Assembly: GCF_900107195.1 (NCBI RefSeq) | Contig: NZ_FNPB01000003.1 | Coordinates: 265,001-329,000 of the forward strand | Origin: Halobellus clavatus | GTDB taxonomy: Archaea; Halobacteriota; Halobacteria; Halobacteriales; Haloferacaceae | DNA: 64,000 bases | Reading direction: 5' to 3' | In this document: positions 33,695 to 44,100 of the stretch, in pieces | Layout: each line of letters begins with the position of its first letter | How positions within the stretch are numbered: position 1 is the first letter of the stretch | Position numbers and translations under genes: made by a program | Notes under the pieces: model-generated | The model's database searches: none | What the model was told of the DNA's origin: nothing | The model's input: only the letters and a program-made list of their open reading frames with translations

Positions 33695-35914
33695 GTGTTC
33701 CGTGGGGCCGTTGGGGACGCACGCGACGCCCTCGACCGACTGTCCGCTCGGATTCGTTCGGCCGCGCTCGACCACCCGGAACGCGTGGCGGCGGCCGGAC
33801 TCGTTCTGGGCGTCGGCCTCCTGATTTATTTCCTGGCGATCGACCTCTTCCCCTACCACTCGGTAAACGACGACGAAGGGGTCTACCTCTATCAGGCAGC
33901 GATGCTGCTCGAGGGGAAGCTCTTCCTCCGGCCGGGAGAGATTCCCTTCGAGGCCGTCCGTCCGTGGTTCTTCGTCGTCGATGGCACCGACAGCGGCGTG
34001 CGGATGTACGGGAAGTACTCGCCGGTCGCGCCAGCGATCTTCGCCGTCGGCCGACTACTCGGTGACTGGAACCTCGCGCTCGGGGTCGTTGCGGCCGGCA
34101 CGGCCGCCGGCGTCTATTGGCTCGCGGCCGCCGCGTTCGACCGCCGGGTCGGCCTCCTCGCGATCCCGACGCTGGCGGGCGCACCCCTGTTTCTGCTCAC
34201 CTCGGCGACGTTTCTCTCCTACGCGCCGGCGACGATGCTGAACGTCGCGTTCGCGGTGGCGTACGTGAAGGCGGCGCGAACTGAGAGCCGGGTGTGGGCC
34301 GTCGCCGCCGGAACCGCGATCGGCCTTGCATTCTTCTGCCGGCCGTACACGGCCGTGTTGTTCGCCTCGCCGTTCATCGGTCACACGCTGCTCTCGCTCG
34401 GCGTGGTCTGGCGACGGCGCGGACTGGGGGAGTCTTTCAGCGTGGTGTTCACCCGCGCCCTGGCTGTCGCCGTCCCGGGCGCGGCGCTCGTCGGCGTCAC
34501 GCTCGCGTACAACGTCATCGTGACCGGTGACCCGCTCGTCTTCCCGTACGCCGCCTTCGCGCCGGAGGACGGGATCGGGTTCGGCCCGCACGAGATCCTC
34601 AACTACGAGCGGAACTACACGCCCGCGCTGGCGCTCGAAACGACGGTGACGATCACGCAAGAATTCTTCACGTCGTGGGTTCCGGCGGGCGCCATCGGCA
34701 CCGGACTCGCCGCGGTCGGCGCGGGAGCGACGGTGTGGCGATCGCGCGGCCTGCAACGCGTCCGCTCACGGTTCCAGCCTGCGAGTGGACTGCGAGACGG
34801 CGAGGTAGCCGCACTGCTCGGTGCAGTCGTCCCGGCCGTCTTCCTCGGGGAAGCGTACTTCTGGGGGACGCACAACGGCCTGCGGAACGGCCTCATCGAC
34901 CTGCTCGGTCCCTTCTATCACTTCGACGCCCTGGTCCCGGTCGCCGTGTTCGCCGCCGCGGGGGTGGCTGCCATCGCTCGTCGCGGCGTCAGCGTGGTGG
35001 CCCGGTGGACGACCACCCACTACGCCCGTCTCGTCGTCTTCGTGGCCCTCGTCGCGAGCGCGCCCGCCGTGGCTTCCGCAGAACTGGCGGTCGTCGATGG
35101 GCCGCTGGCGGCGAATGAGCGCCGAAGCGAGAACCTCGCGGCGACCTACGAGCCCTTCGAGGGCCGCTCGTTCGACGATGCGGTCGTGTTCACGCCCGAT
35201 CCCTACGGCGACTGGCAGGCGCACCCGTTCCAGTACCTCAGATCCGACCCCGGGTACGACGGCGCTGTCGTGTACGCCACCGACGGCGGACCCGAGCGCG
35301 ACCTCCGGGTGTTGAACGCGACGAATCGGACGCCGTACCGCTTCACCTACCGCGGGACGTGGACCGGGGCGACGACGCCAGTGACTCCGAAACTCGAACG
35401 GCTCCGCGTCATCGAAGCCGCCTCGGTTCGGGCCGAGACCAGCGTGGGCGTACCTACCGAGGCGACCAGCGCGAGCGTTCGAATCGAGACGCCCGAGGGC
35501 TACGCGCGCTACAGTGTGCCGACGGCGGCCGTCGACAACGGCAACGTCACCGTGACCTGGAGCATCGGCCCCGAGACCGCACAGGTGCGGAACCTCCCCT
35601 TCGAGAGCGGATCACGCTTCCGCGATGTCCCCCTCGCGTCGGACCGCGCCGAGGTCGACCTCGTGGTGACCTTCGTCGGCGTCGGCGGTTCGAGCGTCAC
35701 CTATCGCCAGGAGGTCACTGTCGACGGACGGGGCGAGGGCGTCCGTGCCGTCTGGCCGCCGGAGACCCGGGTCTGCCGACTCACCACCGAGTGTGGCTAC
35801 GACGGCACCTGGGTCGGTCCCGACGGCGACTACGTCCGAGGAATCGCCGTGGAGACGAGCGCCCGGGGCGTCGAGAACGCGTCGCGGACCGCCGGTCTCA
35901 CATCGGTCCCGTGA
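33695..35914 (+). CDS. GT-C-like polytopic membrane glycosyltransferase
   Basis: A 739-residue membrane protein with about 10-12 transmembrane helices in the first ~480 residues, then a ~250-residue external beta-rich domain. The first loop has NDDEGVYLYQAAMLLEGK, the Asp/Glu pattern of GT-C (ArnT/PMT-like) lipid-sugar transferases. The closest label is the haloarchaeal DUF7846-type family; the sugar and acceptor are unknown. GTG 33695 follows the fbpC stop by only 2 nt, so it is probably in the iron operon. An open frame extends further upstream inside fbpC, but its sequence is Arg-rich and not protein-like. Confidence 0.8.
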   Translation: MFRGAVGDARDALDRLSARIRSAALDHPERVAAAGLVLGVGLLIYFLAIDLFPYHSVNDDEGVYLYQAAMLLEGKLFLRPGEIPFEAVRPWFFVVDGTDSGVRMYGKYSPVAPAIFAVGRLLGDWNLALGVVAAGTAAGVYWLAAAAFDRRVGLLAIPTLAGAPLFLLTSATFLSYAPATMLNVAFAVAYVKAARTESRVWAVAAGTAIGLAFFCRPYTAVLFASPFIGHTLLSLGVVWRRRGLGESFSVVFTRALAVAVPGAALVGVTLAYNVIVTGDPLVFPYAAFAPEDGIGFGPHEILNYERNYTPALALETTVTITQEFFTSWVPAGAIGTGLAAVGAGATVWRSRGLQRVRSRFQPASGLRDGEVAALLGAVVPAVFLGEAYFWGTHNGLRNGLIDLLGPFYHFDALVPVAVFAAAGVAAIARRGVSVVARWTTTHYARLVVFVALVASAPAVASAELAVVDGPLAANERRSENLAATYEPFEGRSFDDAVVFTPDPYGDWQAHPFQYLRSDPGYDGAVVYATDGGPERDLRVLNATNRTPYRFTYRGTWTGATTPVTPKLERLRVIEAASVRAETSVGVPTEATSASVRIETPEGYARYSVPTAAVDNGNVTVTWSIGPETAQVRNLPFESGSRFRDVPLASDRAEVDLVVTFVGVGGSSVTYRQEVTVDGRGEGVRAVWPPETRVCRLTTECGYDGTWVGPDGDYVRGIAVETSARGVENASRTAGLTSVP

Positions 35915-36149
35915 TATCGACTTCGAGGAGCCCCTCGCGGATCGCGTACAGCAGCCGTTCGTCGAGCGGCATCTCAGCCCAGTTCTCCGGATGCGCCGAC
36001 TCCGGAATCGCTTCGAGTCGACCCACGAACGACTCGTGCAGGAACCGGCCGTTCTCCCCGCAGTCGGGACAAGTGAGGATGATGAAGCGCACTTTGTACG
36101 AGCGTTCTTCGACTCGTTCACAGCGCGGACAGACGTACGATTCGGTCAC
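35898..36149 (-). CDS. Small zinc-ribbon protein
   Basis: An 83-residue protein with two CxxC knuckles (YVCPRCERVEE and ILTCPDCGENG), which make a zinc ribbon in residues 7-36. The rest is a helical acidic tail (ENWAEMPLDERLLYAIREGLLEVDI). The short length and complete Cys4 site suggest a nucleic-acid or protein-binding adaptor. Its 3' end overlaps the convergent membrane gene by 17 nt. Function unknown. Confidence 0.75.
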   Translation of the reverse strand: MTESYVCPRCERVEERSYKVRFIILTCPDCGENGRFLHESFVGRLEAIPESAHPENWAEMPLDERLLYAIREGLLEVDITGPM

Positions 36150-36212
36150 TACCGGACGTACGAACGGCGGGAACTCGTATCTGTGGGTTTCGACCGGGGG
36201 TTGCTGAGGGAC

Positions 36213-38879
36213 TCAGGGCGTCCGTCGCCAGAGAACCGCGTCACCGTTTTCGAGCGTCACCTCACTCGCACCGTCGGCAGCGGGTACGCCTTCGGCAGCA
36301 TCGCCGTCGATCGCGTCGGTTCCTGAGGCCGTATCGACCCCCGGCGGCACGAGTAGCGGACTCCATCCGTCGGCCGAAACCGAGCGATCCCCGTGGTCGG
36401 CTGCGATCGCACTCGTGACTCCTGCCAGCGTGACCGTCACCGGAGGCCCTTCCATATTCCCGGCGAAGAGGAGTTCCTCGTCGGTTGCTGCGGTGTCCGG
36501 CGCGCGTCGGTACCCGTAGTAGCGGACTGTTCCGTCGACCGGGTGGCGGTAGGTGAAGCACTCGTCGTCGCGGAGGTCGGCTGCGAGCCAGCCCCGCGTC
36601 CGCCGGAACTCTCGGGTCCGGAGTCGGAACGCGCTGCGGGCGTCGTCCTGGCGCTCGTGCCAGTGGCTGAGGGTCGCAAAGTCGCGGACGTCCCGTAACC
36701 ACGCATCGGCGAACGCGTCGAGGTCGTCCGCCGAGAGCGTCGTCCCGAGCGGCGTCTCCATCGGAGAGAGCGATGCGGCCGCTGCCTCGCGGTCGCCACC
36801 CGTCGCCGCGAGCACCGACGACAGCGCCTCGACGGTCGCGCGCAACTCGGACAGAGCGTCGACGCCGAACGACTTCGTCCGCCGGAAGAACCGGGCCTCG
36901 TCGAACGCGGCCGGGCGGACCGCCCAGTGGGCGAACGTCGCCTCGTCGGCGAGGACTGACGCGCTGCCCTCGCCGTCGGTGTCGCGGAAGAATCCCCACG
37001 GAGCGCGCATCGTCGCGTGTGCGAAGTCCAGCGGGACGCCTGGCAGGAACGCGTGAAAGAGGATCGACGCCGCGGCGGTGTCGTACGCCGCCGCGAGTCG
37101 TTCGGGGGCGTGATCGCCGAGGTGGGGATTCACCGGAACGCGACCCGCCTGCCCGTGCGGAGCCAACTGCGTCCCGCGGCGAACCGTGTCGTGATTGGCG
37201 ACGCCGGTGATCCAGTTCGCACCGTGAGCAGCGACTTCTCGAACGCGCCACCAGTTTCGCGCCCAGTACGTCAGGAGGGCGGGCGTGTTGTCGCCGAATG
37301 TGAGTGGTGACCACTGGAACGCGTCCGGGTGGGTGTCGGTGACGTCGCGGTAGGTGGCCGTCAGCGGCCAGTCGGGTTGCGGACAGGGACGAGCGTCCTC
37401 GTACACCGTCCACGGGCGGTAGGCGACACCGGCGGTCTCGACCACGATATCGTGCATCGACGCGAGGAAGTCGTCGTCGATGGGGGGCATCCCGCCGGTC
37501 GTGGTGCCCGAATCGGGACGACGGATATCGTGGGAGGCGTCGATCCGGATCCCGTCCGCCCCGAACGACACCTTTCGGCGCAGCATCTCGAGGAGGATCG
37601 CGCGGACGGTCGGATCGGCGTAGTTCAGTCGCTTCCCGAAGGGCCCGGGACCGGCGAAGAAGCGGTCCGGGAGGCGTTCGACGGCGCGGTTGGCCGCGTG
37701 GCCGAACACCACGTCGAAGACGACTGCCATCGGGTTCGGGTCGGCGTGACACGTCGCGATGAACTCGACGAGTTCGTCCGGCCGGCCGGTCCCCAAGAGC
37801 GACGGGTTCGGTGCGGCGGCACCCGCCACGACGGGATCGTAGCCCCAGTTCTGGATCTCCGGTCGGCTCACGCGCGCCGTCAGCCCCTCGATGTCGACCT
37901 CGCGTTCGGTCCAGAACGTGTGCGTCTGACGGCTCTCGGTGAGTGGCTCGATCGGGAGGAGTTCGACGGCGTCGTAGCCCGCGAAGTTCCGCTCCCACGG
38001 CTCCAGCGGGTCGTCAGCGGCGCGCTTCTCGGCGACGGTCCCGAGGACGTCTGCGAGTCCGGACAGCGTGCCCCGCTCCGTGGCCGTCCCGACGTGGAGT
38101 TCGAGGACGTTCGTCGGCGGCGCGATCCGCGGAATCTCCGCCGTCGGACTCCGGTGGCCGTTCGTCACGTCTGTCGGCGCGTCAGTCCCGGTTGCGGGTG
38201 AATCAACACCGTCCGTCGGTGTGGCTGCTTCGTCAGCCGGCCCGGCTGCTTCGTCCGTCGACTCATCAGTCTCTCCTCCGGCCCTGTCGGCCGAGCCAAC
38301 GGTGGCGTCAGCGCCGACCGCGCTTGCGCCGCCGTCAGCGGTGCCGAGGCGTTCGAAGTACGACCGGTCCGCGCGCGTCGCGTCCAGTCGGTCGAGGTCG
38401 TACAGTTCCGCGGGACCGAACGCTCCGAACGGGAGCGAAGCACACAGCGGATCCATACTCGTCTCGCGGCCCTCGGCCGTCTCGTAGACGAGTCGATAGA
38501 GCGACCCGAGATCCTCGCGGGTCCCCGGGCGCACACCCTCCACGGCGACCCAGTGACACTGGCGGTGTCGTGCAGTCGGTATCAGCGTCCGCTCGAATCG
38601 CACGTCGCGAGCGACGGTCTGCGCCGGGTCGACGTCCGGCGGCGGAGTCAACACCTCGAGAGACACTGCGGATTCGGGCACGCCCTCGTCGACGACGTCC
38701 GGTGTCCAGAACCCGAACTCAGCGGTCGTGTCGTCGACGACGCGCGCGCCCAACCGCGACGCGAGTTCCGATGCCGCTTCGTGCGGATCGACGGCGGTGG
38801 CAGGCGCTCGTGAGCGGTGCCACGCGACCAGATCGGCCGTCCGGTCGTCGAGCCGACGGGGCGAATCAGCGGCCGTCAT
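36213..38879 (-). CDS. GH13 glucosylglycerol hydrolase-like enzyme
   Basis: An 888-residue cytosolic glycoside hydrolase. An N-terminal beta-domain (1-180) and an acidic linker (~185-245) precede the TIM barrel. Conserved GH13 regions are FDVVFGHAAN (region I, Gly replacing the usual Asn), GADGIRIDASHD (nucleophile Asp), PWTVYEDARP (acid Glu) and VANHDT. FAGYDAVELLPIEPL and NWGYDPVVAG resemble the glucosylglycerol hydrolase (GghA) group. The substrate is probably a small alpha-glucoside, possibly the osmolyte glucosylglycerol. It ends 22 nt from the MalA gene on the same strand, so co-transcription is likely. Confidence 0.8.
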   Translation of the reverse strand: MTAADSPRRLDDRTADLVAWHRSRAPATAVDPHEAASELASRLGARVVDDTTAEFGFWTPDVVDEGVPESAVSLEVLTPPPDVDPAQTVARDVRFERTLIPTARHRQCHWVAVEGVRPGTREDLGSLYRLVYETAEGRETSMDPLCASLPFGAFGPAELYDLDRLDATRADRSYFERLGTADGGASAVGADATVGSADRAGGETDESTDEAAGPADEAATPTDGVDSPATGTDAPTDVTNGHRSPTAEIPRIAPPTNVLELHVGTATERGTLSGLADVLGTVAEKRAADDPLEPWERNFAGYDAVELLPIEPLTESRQTHTFWTEREVDIEGLTARVSRPEIQNWGYDPVVAGAAAPNPSLLGTGRPDELVEFIATCHADPNPMAVVFDVVFGHAANRAVERLPDRFFAGPGPFGKRLNYADPTVRAILLEMLRRKVSFGADGIRIDASHDIRRPDSGTTTGGMPPIDDDFLASMHDIVVETAGVAYRPWTVYEDARPCPQPDWPLTATYRDVTDTHPDAFQWSPLTFGDNTPALLTYWARNWWRVREVAAHGANWITGVANHDTVRRGTQLAPHGQAGRVPVNPHLGDHAPERLAAAYDTAAASILFHAFLPGVPLDFAHATMRAPWGFFRDTDGEGSASVLADEATFAHWAVRPAAFDEARFFRRTKSFGVDALSELRATVEALSSVLAATGGDREAAAASLSPMETPLGTTLSADDLDAFADAWLRDVRDFATLSHWHERQDDARSAFRLRTREFRRTRGWLAADLRDDECFTYRHPVDGTVRYYGYRRAPDTAATDEELLFAGNMEGPPVTVTLAGVTSAIAADHGDRSVSADGWSPLLVPPGVDTASGTDAIDGDAAEGVPAADGASEVTLENGDAVLWRRTP

Positions 38880-38901
38880 TCGACTCTTGGGCGACCCGGG
38901 T

Positions 38902-41019
38902 TCACGCCACGGGGAACACGGCCACGTCGTCGACTGCCAGGCCCTCGTCAGTCGCGAGCGACTCGCCCGTGATTGCGTCGGTCGGGTCCACCGACACGGT
39001 GTCGAGTGTCACGGTCGCCGTCGACTCGCCGAAGTTCAGGACGCAGACGTACGCCTCGTCGTCGAGCGAGCGCTCGAACGCCACCGCACGGTCGGAGTCT
39101 GTCCCGTAGTCGACTCGCTTGAGGTCGCCATCGTAGCCGAGTGCGGGGATCTCCTCGCGGACCTCGAGCAGGCGTTCGTAGTGCTCGTGGAACGCCTCGC
39201 GCGCGTGGTCCCACGCGAGCGCGTCGCGGCGGCCGCGCTGACCCAGTTCCTGGCCCCCGTAGAGCATCGGGACGCCGGGGAGCGTGACGAGCGCCCCGGC
39301 GGCCGCCATCGCGGCGTCGTCGCCGCACTCGACGACGTACCGCGTCTCGTCGTGATTCTCGATGTAGAGCATAAACGCCGCGTGCGGCGGGAACCCCACC
39401 TCGGCGCGCTGATCGATCGCGTCCAGAATGGCCGAGGCCGGTTCGTCACCGCGGCCGACCTGCCGGAGCGTGAAGTACAGCGTCGTGTCGAAGTGCATGT
39501 CGAACATCCCGTCGTGGAAGTCCGCGATGTACGGGATGGTCTCGTCCAAGAGCAGGAAGTCCCGGTCGCGGGATTTCACCCGATCGCGGAGCTCCCGCCA
39601 GAACGAGTCCGGGACCGCCCACGCCATATCGCACCGGAAGCCGTCGGCGATCTCGAACCACGTATCGACGGCGTCGAGCAGGTGCCGGCGGACCGCGAGA
39701 TTCGAGAAGTTCCAGTTGGCGATGTACTCCCACTCGAAGTACGTCTCGGGCTCGCCGTCGTCCTTCCAGTCGTACCAGTCGTAGTACGCCGAATCGGGGT
39801 TCCGGTAGGCGTCCTGGTAGAACGGGTGGTCGCGGGCGGAGTGGTTCATCACGAGGTCGAAGAGCACCTTCATTCCGTGGTCGTGGGCGGCCTCGACGAA
39901 CTGCTCGTAATCCTCGCGATCCCCGAGATCCTCGGCGATCGAAAAGAAATCCGTGATGTTGTAGCCGTGCGGCGCGTGGTCGTTCTGGAGGACGGGCGTG
40001 AGCCACAGACAGTCGACGCCCAACGATTCGAGGTAGTCGAGTCGCTCCTCGATGGCCGCGAAGACGGTGTCGGCCTGCTGGTCCTCCGGGGGGCCCGCGA
40101 AGCCGCGCACGTAGATCTCATACAGCGTGACGTCCGTCGACCACGCCGGCGGGTCGTTCGTGCGGACGACCTCGAACGCGTCGGACCCCGCGGCGTCGTC
40201 GCCCGGCGCGTCTCCGGTTGCGCTCTCTGGATCGGCGGCCGTGTGTCCCCCATCGGAGGCGGCATCAGCGTCCGATGCCTCGGACCCCTGCCCTTCGGCG
40301 CTCGCGTCGGGGACCGTCACCATTCGACCCTGCGCGTCGCCGCCGTCGGGGACGGTTTCTCGAGCGAACTCGATGGTGTCGGGGACGCTGTAGGACTCCT
40401 CGACCGCCACGGCGTGGACACGGACGCGGTCGCCGACGACGCTCGTCGGAATCCTGAGCTCCCACCCCTCGATGGCGATCTGGTCCCGGTCGACGTCGTC
40501 GCGGTCGTCGACGAGGAACTCCACGACGACGTCGTCGCGGTCGGCGTCGCTGTCTGGGTGTGGCTGGGGATCGGCGCGGACGACGAGTTCGGTTCCCTCG
40601 ACGTCGCCGTGCAGTTGCAGGCGGGGCCGGCCGCCGCCACCTCCTTCGGAGTGCGTCCCGGAGCCGGACCCGGAGACGCCGCCGCTCTCACCGGACGTCC
40701 GGGCTGATCCGCTCTGGTAGCCACTCAGCCCGCTCCCCCCGCTCGCGCCCACGCCCCGGCCGGCCGGGGCGAGATCGCCGGGGAACGCGCGGACGGTGAG
40801 GCGGTGTCGCCGGTCGGACGCATCGAGTTCGAGTTCGTACGTCCCGGGAGCGTCCGGGGCGAACTCGACGACCGGTTCATCGTCCGGAAGTTCGATCGTA
40901 CTATCCACCGGTGCGGCACGGAGGTGCCAGGCGTACGTCTCCGTCGGGTCTGGATCGCGCGGGGCGAGTTCGATCGCGTCGCCGACGGCGACGAACCGGG
41001 GCGGGCCAGGATGTTCCAT
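38902..41019 (-). CDS. malA: Alpha-amylase MalA (GH13)
   Basis: A 705-residue intracellular alpha-amylase; no signal peptide. The N-terminal carbohydrate-binding-like domain begins MEHPGPPRFVAVGDAIELAPRD, as in other haloarchaeal MalA proteins. A Gly/Ser-rich linker (~98-135) and a Ser/Asp/Ala-rich acidic segment (~240-290) follow. The GH13 barrel has LFDLVMNH, DGFRCDMAW (nucleophile), LLDETIP (acid Glu) and YIENHDETR. A C-terminal beta-domain closes the protein. It is the first gene of a minus-strand pair with the GghA-like hydrolase and is divergent from the GH15 gene. Confidence 0.88.
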   Translation of the reverse strand: MEHPGPPRFVAVGDAIELAPRDPDPTETYAWHLRAAPVDSTIELPDDEPVVEFAPDAPGTYELELDASDRRHRLTVRAFPGDLAPAGRGVGASGGSGLSGYQSGSARTSGESGGVSGSGSGTHSEGGGGGRPRLQLHGDVEGTELVVRADPQPHPDSDADRDDVVVEFLVDDRDDVDRDQIAIEGWELRIPTSVVGDRVRVHAVAVEESYSVPDTIEFARETVPDGGDAQGRMVTVPDASAEGQGSEASDADAASDGGHTAADPESATGDAPGDDAAGSDAFEVVRTNDPPAWSTDVTLYEIYVRGFAGPPEDQQADTVFAAIEERLDYLESLGVDCLWLTPVLQNDHAPHGYNITDFFSIAEDLGDREDYEQFVEAAHDHGMKVLFDLVMNHSARDHPFYQDAYRNPDSAYYDWYDWKDDGEPETYFEWEYIANWNFSNLAVRRHLLDAVDTWFEIADGFRCDMAWAVPDSFWRELRDRVKSRDRDFLLLDETIPYIADFHDGMFDMHFDTTLYFTLRQVGRGDEPASAILDAIDQRAEVGFPPHAAFMLYIENHDETRYVVECGDDAAMAAAGALVTLPGVPMLYGGQELGQRGRRDALAWDHAREAFHEHYERLLEVREEIPALGYDGDLKRVDYGTDSDRAVAFERSLDDEAYVCVLNFGESTATVTLDTVSVDPTDAITGESLATDEGLAVDDVAVFPVA

Positions 41020-41160
41020 ACAGGTCCCATCGTTACGTTGGGACTTTGGCTTTGCCCCGATCGGCGTTTACAGTAATCATTCGTGTGGATTTCGGGCGGG
41101 AGGGTCGACGTATCGCCGGTTACGCCAATACTTATGTCGCGGGCACACAGGTCCGTTTGT

Positions 41161-44100
41161 ATGAGACTTCGAACCGTGCTGAACGAGTATAAGCGCGACC
41201 GCGATAAGCGCTTTCCGGGGGAGTTACCCACGAGCGGGGGCGCGTTCTCCGGGCACGGCGATCGGCTCGTTTACGTCGGCGGCGACGGCGCTCTTCGCGA
41301 TTACTCGTCTGCGCTTTCAGGGCTGTACGGCATCGACCGTTCCCGGTTCGCTATCGAAGCCGAGGGCGAAATACGGTGGTTTGACGATCTCGAGCTGGTC
41401 CGACAGCACTACTACCGGGAGACGAGCCTCGTCGAGACCGAGTACAATGCGGGCTCTTACACCGTCCACCAGTACGATCTGACGCTCGGCCGGGCACACG
41501 TCACACACGTCGAACTCCGCGGGGCCATCCCCACGGACGCGCACCTGACGGCGTTTCTCACGCTGGCTCCGGAGGGCCGCGAGACCAAAGTCAGCCGACT
41601 GATCCACGAGACGGGCGGCCCGAACGAGGCCCAGGCCGTCGAGGTATTCCACCGCCGCGAACACGACTACGTCACGGCGTCGACCGGCATCGACGACGTC
41701 CGCGGCCAGATCCCCGAGCGGTTCGAGGAGATGCTCTCCGAGGACGCCTTCGAGTTCCCCCGAGACGCCGTCCTCGAACGCTACGAAGACACCCACCTCA
41801 GCGGCGACATCGTCGTCTCCGCGCCGCTCGAACCCGAAGATCGCGGCGTTCAGACGACGCTCGTCACCCAGTTATCCGACCACGAGGAGGTCGACCGCGA
41901 GGACGCACTCCGCGACCTCCGTCACTGCGCGCTCGAACACGCGACGGCCGACGACATCCGTGCGGCCGCGCGCCAGCGCGCCGAGGTGTCAGTCCCCGAT
42001 GGCGTCTCGCGTCCCAGTGCCGTGCGCTCTGATCTCCGTGCGCTGTCTCTCCTGACAGCGCCGTCTGGGGCCCAGATCGCCGGTCCCGAGTTCGACCCCT
42101 TCTACACCCACACCGGCGGGTACGGCTACACCTGGTTCCGTGATCAGGCAGAAGTGGGCCGGTGTCTGGCGACTGCCGACGACCTGCTCGGCCTCGACGC
42201 CGGCGCGCGGCTCACCGCGATTGCGGAGTTCTTCTGCGATACCCAACTGGACGACGGCTCGTGGCCGCACCGCGCGTGGGCCATCGACGGATCGCTCGCG
42301 CCGGGGTGGGCGAACGCCCGCGTCGAAGCGTCCGGGGTGCCCGAGTATCAGGCCGACCAGACGGCCAGCGTCGTCTCGTTCCTCACAACGCTCCTGACAG
42401 AGCGCTCGAAGGAACTCTCGGCTGGGCTCGAAGCGCGGATCCGGAACGCAGTCCGCGACGGAGTCGACGTCCTCGACGACACGCTCGGCGACGACGGCCT
42501 GCCGGAGACGTGTCAGAACGCGTGGGAGAATATGACCGGGCGCTTCGTCCACACGGCGGCCACCTACCTCCACGCGTACGCGACCGTGGCGGCGGGCCCG
42601 GTCGACGACGATCTTAAACGCCGCGCCGGGGAGCAGGCCACTGCCGTGTTCGAGGGCCTCGATCGGCTGTGGGACGACCATTACGAGGTGTACGCGCTTC
42701 GTCTCCGCGACGGCGACGACCGCGACGCCCGCCTCGACTCCGGATCGTTCGCGCTCGTCGAAGCGTTCGCCGCCTACGACGAACTCGACCAGGTCGACGA
42801 GATCCCGGCCGCGAAACTCGAGCGGCTCAAGATGCATCTGGATCGAGCGTTCACCGACCTCCGTCGGGAATCCGACGACGGCGACGTCGAGGGGCTGATC
42901 CGCTTCGAGGGCGACTACTGGCGCAGCGCCGAGCAGGACGACGAGAAGGTGTGGTCAGTGTCCACCGCGTGGGGGGCCAACGCCGCGGCCGACTTCGCCG
43001 AACTGCTCGAATCCTACGGAGACGAGGAGGCCGGGGCGGCGTTCAGAGAGACGGCCACCGAACTCTACGAACTCCTCGGGGCCGACGGCCCGTTCGCCAG
43101 CGATGCGGGGTACCTCGCAGAGCAGGTGTTCGACGACGGGACGGCCGACAGTGCGGTCCCCCTCGGCTGGTCGCACGCGCTGCGACTCCGCGCCACGGGC
43201 GTGCTCGGAGAACAGGACGCGCTTCCGGCTCCGAAGGCGGCCCCCTCGGGGCCGTCAGGGCGTCCACGCTGGACGACCGGCGAGAAGTACGGAGTCGCGA
43301 CGGTACCGGACCACACTGAGACGGATCCCTCCCGGATCTGGTTCACGCTCACCGAAGGATCCCTGACCGAGGTCCGGTTCCCGCGCGTCGACCTGATGAA
43401 CCTCCGCACGCTGGATTTCCTCGTCGTCGACGAGGACTCGAACTACACCGCACGGACGCACAACGAGACGCGTCGCGACGACGACGCCGACACCATCGAG
43501 CGGCGAGTCGAGGTCGCTGACGACGACGCGCTGCTCTACCGACACGTGATCGCCGAGACCGGCGACGGACGGGGTCATCAGTGGACGCTCAAGGCCGAGT
43601 ACGTGCCCGATCCGGAACACGACGCCGTCCTCGTCGACGTCGACTTCCAGGCCGACGACGACAACGAGTACGAACTGTACGCTGTGGCGGACGCCGCGCT
43701 CGTCAACACCGGCACGACTGACCGGGGGCTTCGCCTCGGCGGGCCGAACGGCTACCATCTCGTCGCGCGGGACGCGAGCGCCTACGATCAGGAGGGCGAC
43801 ACCGAACCGCTCCTCATCGACGAGGAGGGCGACGAGTACAGCGTCGCCGCGGCGATGGCAGCGGCGAACCGGTTCGAGTGGGCCACCGTCGGCGTCGCCG
43901 GCTCGGAGTACCTCTCGGAACTGTTTTCCGACGGCACCGCTCCGACGCCCGAGAGCAGCGTCGACGACGAGAACGTCGTGCTGGTCGGCCGGGTCGGGAC
44001 GGGCGAGACCGTCGGAAACCGACTGGCACTCGGCTTCGCCGAGGACGCCGACACGGCGGCCGCGCTCGGCGAGGCCGCAGGGGCCCTCAGCCGCGAGTAC

